Position numbers and translations under genes: made by a program. 8,226 nt of DNA from a bacterium. Lineage in GTDB: Bacteria > Patescibacteriota > Minisyncoccia > Phycocordibacterales > UBA2163. The notes below the pieces were generated by a model. The model ran no database searches. It was not told where the DNA came from and worked only from the letters and a program-made list of their open reading frames with translations. The DNA is taken from contig JABGQE010000022.1 in NCBI GenBank assembly GCA_018648925.1, positions 1 to 8,226 on the forward strand, in the 5' to 3' direction. Below, piece by piece: positions 5,333-8,226 of the stretch. Position 1 is the first letter of the stretch, and each line of letters opens with the position of its first letter.

Positions 5333-5962
5333 TTTAAGCCATTCAAAGATCTCTTTCTTAAACTGTTTTGGATTGGTATCAAATAGGTCAAAAAATAAAT
5401 TATTATTTACAATATCCGAGAAATTCCCTTTTTTACCTAGAATAGTTTCACTAAAACTTGACCATTTATAGTTCTCTAAAAATTCAACCGCTTTTTTGTA
5501 GTTTTTTATACCTACTTCTTTCCACTGAGACTCTATAAGTTTAATTGGGTTTAAAAATACATAAAAAGGTAAATGTAAATAATGAGCATCATCATTAACA
5601 AGAATTATTTTTGTTCTTCCTTGAAACAAAACTCCACTTCGTTTGTTTTTTAGATTAAAATACTGAGTGAAACCACTAGACACTTTTTTGGAAAATAATC
5701 CTGCACCACCGTCTACTCTTTCCTGTACTAAGATATGATAATGATTTGGCATTAAACATACAGAAATAATGTCTACCAACCCTTCACTTGGCTTTCGCAT
5801 AGCCAAGTTACATATCCTACGATCTTTATATGACATTGGAGTTTGATCTATGTTATTAAAATCATATAGATTGTTTATAAACCTAAAATAATATTCATTA
5901 TTGAGAAATATCTTTCTTTTTTCTACACCTCTGTTTGTAATATGGTATATATTTCCTTTCAT
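5330..5962 (-). CDS. REP-associated tyrosine transposase (RAYT, Y1/HUH family)
   Basis: This 210-aa protein carries the hallmarks of the Y1 HUH transposase family. YHITNRGVEKRKIFL (residues 6-20) is the N-terminal strand and turn. CLMPNHYHILVQ (69-80) holds the HUH metal site His74 and His76. SGFTQYFNLKNKRSGVLFQGR (96-116) holds the catalytic Tyr101 and the RSG.LFQGR signature. ENYKWSSF (163-170) is the C-terminal motif. By family knowledge, such enzymes nick single-stranded DNA beside REP hairpins through a 5'-phosphotyrosine link. All catalytic residues are intact, so it is likely active. The length fits compact RAYTs. Residues 52-59 (NLAMRKPS) are the translation of an in-frame copy of the flanking REP core, in a loop between the N-terminal region and the LMPNHYH strand. 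The start at 5962 has no Shine-Dalgarno, and the promoter predicts a leaderless mRNA. The gene looks more A/T-rich than recG. A domesticated cellular role is an alternative to mobility. Confidence 0.93.
   Translation of the reverse strand: MKGNIYHITNRGVEKRKIFLNNEYYFRFINNLYDFNNIDQTPMSYKDRRICNLAMRKPSEGLVDIISVCLMPNHYHILVQERVDGGAGLFSKKVSSGFTQYFNLKNKRSGVLFQGRTKIILVNDDAHYLHLPFYVFLNPIKLIESQWKEVGIKNYKKAVEFLENYKWSSFSETILGKKGNFSDIVNNNLFFDLFDTNPKQFKKEIFEWLK
5785..5808. repeat. REP-like hairpin, copy 2 (inside RAYT coding region)
   Basis: This is the same 24-nt core as copies 1 and 3, but inverted relative to them. On the RAYT coding strand it reads ACTTGGCT, loop ATGCGAA, AGCCAAGT, then G. The stem is 8 bp; the outer bases do not pair. 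It lies in frame and encodes residues 52-59 of the transposase plus part of residue 60. Confidence 0.9.
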
Positions 5963-5968
5963 TGTTAT

Positions 5969-5997
5969 ATTATAGCAAATACACTTGGCTATGCGAA
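5969..5997 (-). promoter_or_regulatory. RAYT promoter with -35 inside REP copy 3
   Basis: On the minus strand an extended -10 TGC-TATAAT spans 5977-5969 (perfect hexamer). Exactly 17 nt upstream is TTCGCA (5997-5992), 4 of 6 to TTGACA, and this is the loop of the REP hairpin at 5981-6007. The predicted start is about 5962-5963, the A of the RAYT ATG, giving a leaderless mRNA. Confidence 0.55.
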
Positions 5998-6007
5998 AGC
6001 CAAGTGT
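5981..6007. repeat. REP-like hairpin, copy 3 (upstream of RAYT)
   Basis: ACACTTGGCT (5981-5990) pairs perfectly with AGCCAAGTGT (5998-6007), a 10-bp stem with the loop ATGCGAA. It has the same orientation as copy 1. The second pair outside the shared 8-bp core is A-T here and T-A in copy 1, a compensatory change that preserves the stem. It lies 19 nt upstream of the RAYT start and 47 nt upstream of recG. Confidence 0.9.
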
Positions 6008-6032
6008 TGTAGATAGCTTATGTTATTAAGGA

Positions 6033-6038
6033 TATAAT
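6033..6038 (+). promoter_or_regulatory. -10 box for recG
   Basis: A perfect TATAAT lies 16 nt before the recG ATG, predicting a leader of about 10 nt. A second TATAAT at 6046-6051 is too close to the start to be used unless initiation is inside the gene. No strong -35 is present; TTGTAG at 6008-6013, right next to REP copy 3, is a weak candidate with a 19-nt spacer. No Shine-Dalgarno is seen. Confidence 0.4.
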
Positions 6039-6054
6039 AATTTAATATAATCTT

Positions 6055-8226
6055 ATGAAAGAAAATGACCTATTAGAAAATCACTTTCGCTTAGCGGTGC
6101 CACAGAAAAGTGCACTTAAGAAATTAGGTATTTTGACAGTGCGAGACCTACTCTTTCACTTCCCTTCTCGCTATGAGAACATCACCGGCAGTAAATCAAT
6201 AAACTCTCTTAAGACTGGAGACGAGGCAATAATCTATGGTGAGATAAGCGGACTATCAACCCGTAAATCATTTAAAAGTAGACGGCCAATAGCTGAAGGG
6301 TATATACAAGACAGCACAGGAAAGATGAAAATTATTTGGTTTAATCAACCGTACATTGCAAAGATGCTACGTAACGGAGCGCTTGTAAAACTAAGCGGTA
6401 AAATAACGGGTGACGAAAAAAGTATTTACATTGCAAACCCTGAGACAGAAAGTATTGATAATCTACCTATCAATATTGGTGACTCACTTTTTGGAAGTGG
6501 AGAAAATATAAATACATTTTTACCAGTATATAAAGAAAGTCGTGGCATCACTTCCAAATGGTTTTATCATAATGTACAAAAAATATTTCAAAGTGGACTA
6601 CTAGACAAACTTGAAGACGCGCTCCCTGATGAAATACTAGAAAAATATAACTTACCCAAACTCAAAACCGCACTAATCTGGGCGCACACACCAAAAAAGC
6701 AGTCTGACAGTGAGTCAGCAAGAAAACGATTTGCATTTGGTGAAGTGTTTTTTATACAAATATCAAAACAAAAAGAACGCAAAGAATATGAAAAGAAAAA
6801 GTCATTTCATATAAAGCCGGACAAAAAGGAGGTGAAAGAATTTATGGGACGATTCCCCTTCTCTGCTACAATCTCACAGACAGATGCAATAGAAAGCGTA
6901 CTTAAAGATTTTGAGAAAAAGCATGCAATGTCTCGCCTACTTGAGGGTGACGTAGGCTCTGGAAAAACTGCAGTCGCAGCAACACTCGTGCACGCTGTCA
7001 CGACCACACACCCCCTTAAATCTGACGGATCGCGGCAAGATTTTGGTAATTTACAAACTGCATATATGGTGCCAACAGAGATCTTAGCCAAACAGCATTT
7101 TGAGACTTTTATAGAGTATTTTGAACACTTGCCTATAAACATAGGGCTCATAACCTCAAGTGGATGTAAGAAATTTCCTTCTAAAGTAGACCCAAGCGGA
7201 GCTACTAATATATCCCGCTCACAGCTCCTAAAATGGGTTGAGAACGGCGAAATACCAATACTTATTGGTACACACTCTCTCATTCAAAAGACGGTTAAAT
7301 TTGAGAATCTGGCCTTTATAATCATAGATGAACAACATAGATTTGGTACCGCACAAAGACAGAAACTCACAAGGAAAGACGACATCTCCCCGCACTTACT
7401 TTCAATGACCGCAACACCAATACCCAGGACTTTAGCCTTGACTGTCTATGGGGATTTAGACCTAACGATTCTGGACCAAATGCCAAAAGGCAGAAAGCCT
7501 ATAATCACACAGATCGTTACACCAACTAAAAGAGATAGTGTTTATGAAGAAATAAGAAAGGAGCTAAAAGCAGGTCGTCAAGCTTATGTAATAACTCCAC
7601 GTATAGACGAGCCTGACCCAAACAAAGAAAAAGCTGTAAATGCAAAGTCGGTAAAGGAAGAAGCTAAAAGATTAAAGAAAGATATTTTCCCTGAATATGA
7701 AATAGACATATTGCACAGCAAGATGAAGCCGAGTGAGAAGGAGGAGGTAATGGATAAATTTACTGAAAATGAAATACAGATACTTGTCGCAACTTCTGTG
7801 GTGGAAGTTGGTGTGAACGTACCAAATGCTACTGTGATAATCATAGAAGGTGCAGAGCGTTTTGGACTTGCCCAGCTCCACCAACTTCGCGGACGAGTAA
7901 TACGAAGTAACCATCAGGCGTACTGCTTCGTATTTTCAGAAAGTAAAACTGCCAAAACTGCGGAAAGACTTAAAGCTCTAAAAACTGCCAAAAATGGTTT
8001 TGAACTTGCAGAGTTTGACTTGGGTATTCGCGGTTCCGGAGAGCTCTACGGCAAACGCCAGTCTGGACTTTCAGACATCGCAATGGAAGCAATGAAAAAC
8101 CTCAAGATGGTAGAGGCCGCGCGCGAGGAAGCGCAAAAGTTGGTGGCAAAGGACAGTGAACTAAAAAACCACCGCGCCATTGCCGAGATAATAGAAAGAA
8201 AGACGAAAGATATTCACTTTGAGTAA
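6055..8226 (+). CDS. recG: ATP-dependent DNA helicase RecG
   Basis: This 723-aa protein is complete (TAA at the last base of the window) and of normal RecG length. RecG is a superfamily 2 translocase that regresses stalled replication forks and processes branched DNA. The N-terminal helix-hairpin region (about 1-50) and OB-fold wedge (about 51-135) are present. Motor motifs in order are EGDVGSGKT (297-305, Walker A with Lys304), VPTEILAKQHF (339-349), IGTHSLIQ (404-411), IIIDEQHRFG (422-431, DEQH box), SMTATPIPRTLALTVYGDLD (450-469), LVATSVVEVGVNVPNATVII (577-596) and QLRGRVIR (610-617, motif VI). The C-terminal LAEFDLGIRGSGELYGKRQSG (651-671) is the RecG-specific region following the motor. 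Motif VI usually reads QLRGRVGR; here Ile616 replaces the Gly. A polar stretch (about 316-334) between Walker A and motif Ia, and another near 370-388, look longer than in classical RecG. No Shine-Dalgarno is seen before the ATG at 6055. Confidence 0.97.
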   Translation: MKENDLLENHFRLAVPQKSALKKLGILTVRDLLFHFPSRYENITGSKSINSLKTGDEAIIYGEISGLSTRKSFKSRRPIAEGYIQDSTGKMKIIWFNQPYIAKMLRNGALVKLSGKITGDEKSIYIANPETESIDNLPINIGDSLFGSGENINTFLPVYKESRGITSKWFYHNVQKIFQSGLLDKLEDALPDEILEKYNLPKLKTALIWAHTPKKQSDSESARKRFAFGEVFFIQISKQKERKEYEKKKSFHIKPDKKEVKEFMGRFPFSATISQTDAIESVLKDFEKKHAMSRLLEGDVGSGKTAVAATLVHAVTTTHPLKSDGSRQDFGNLQTAYMVPTEILAKQHFETFIEYFEHLPINIGLITSSGCKKFPSKVDPSGATNISRSQLLKWVENGEIPILIGTHSLIQKTVKFENLAFIIIDEQHRFGTAQRQKLTRKDDISPHLLSMTATPIPRTLALTVYGDLDLTILDQMPKGRKPIITQIVTPTKRDSVYEEIRKELKAGRQAYVITPRIDEPDPNKEKAVNAKSVKEEAKRLKKDIFPEYEIDILHSKMKPSEKEEVMDKFTENEIQILVATSVVEVGVNVPNATVIIIEGAERFGLAQLHQLRGRVIRSNHQAYCFVFSESKTAKTAERLKALKTAKNGFELAEFDLGIRGSGELYGKRQSGLSDIAMEAMKNLKMVEAAREEAQKLVAKDSELKNHRAIAEIIERKTKDIHFE

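Larger units (their letters stand above)
5300..6007 (-). mobile_element. REP-RAYT-REP unit
   Basis: A single tyrosine-transposase gene is bracketed almost exactly by two copies of the same hairpin sequence in direct orientation (5300-5332 and 5981-6007), with a third copy inside the gene in the opposite orientation. By family knowledge, RAYTs (TnpA-REP) are single-copy relatives of IS200/IS605 transposases that recognise REP hairpins; IS200/IS605 elements also carry one hairpin near each end. No direct target duplication is expected for this class and none is seen. True cleavage sites and the outer borders cannot be set from one copy. It sits between independent transcription units (a terminator on the left, recG on the right), so insertion broke no visible gene. 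Confidence 0.75.

Noticed and set aside
5300..6007. Repeated hairpins as a short CRISPR array
   Set aside because: The three copies are 450 and 170 bp apart, one is inverted, and a transposase gene fills the space; there are no regular spacers and no cas genes.
6009..6012. GTAG tetranucleotide next to REP copy 3, as in classical enterobacterial REPs
   Set aside because: It lies 3' of the hairpin on the plus strand and has no counterpart at copies 1 and 2, so it is not evidence for a GTAG-type guide sequence.
6807..7283. 158-codon open frame on the minus strand within recG
   Set aside because: It is fully antisense to conserved helicase motifs, and its length is explained by the low TTA/CTA/TCA content of the recG frame; the product has no family features.

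Overview
The window reads as chromosomal DNA of a Candidate Phyla Radiation (Patescibacteria) bacterium, most likely in or near Parcubacteria. The evidence is mixed. Seen in the sequence: A/T-rich DNA, very short intergenic gaps, almost no Shine-Dalgarno motifs, a free-standing MetRS C-terminal tRNA-binding domain, a cysteine-free cupredoxin with a YHNH motif, a Cys-paired Ig-like domain with an SCTVTGSNGDSW signature, and a compact RAYT transposase. From family knowledge, this combination is typical of that group. Stop codons include TAA, TAG and one TGA (2519-2521), and no other gene reads through TGA, so the standard bacterial code fits and code-25 lineages are unlikely. No rRNA or taxonomic marker was available, so this placement is an inference.

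Layout. 1-88 (-): tRNA-Ser(GCT). 173-1570 (+): a tight two-gene unit, MetRS beta-like tRNA-binding protein followed by a divergent GH3/NagZ-like glycosidase, closed by a hairpin terminator shared with the convergent genes. 1615-4000 (-): two membrane-anchored surface proteins (493 and 283 aa), probably co-transcribed. 4092-4825 (+): a cupredoxin-like protein and a 63-aa acidic protein with nearly the same N-terminal membrane anchor, closed by a strong GC-rich terminator. 4958-5221 (+): an 87-aa probable thioredoxin/glutaredoxin-fold protein with its own strong promoter, a real Shine-Dalgarno and a terminator. 5300-6007: a REP-RAYT-REP unit. 6055-8226 (+): complete recG.

The most interesting part is the REP-RAYT-REP unit. 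Three copies of one 24-nt hairpin sequence lie at the transposase gene's 3' end (overlapping the stop codon), inside its coding region (inverted relative to the flanking copies and translated in frame), and just upstream of its start. The upstream copy also appears to supply the -35 element of the transposase promoter, which would give a leaderless mRNA. This suggests self-regulation by the element-binding enzyme. Other points of note are a cupredoxin with no cysteine ligand, a GH3 enzyme with Asp to Asn in its catalytic dyad, and a RecG with Ile in place of the motif VI glycine.

Functionally the window mixes housekeeping (tRNA, MetRS accessory domain, RecG), envelope or cell-surface functions (the two minus-strand proteins, the cupredoxin and the small anchored protein) and a domesticated or mobile transposase unit. 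No CRISPR array, rRNA, prophage gene or toxin-antitoxin pair was recognised.
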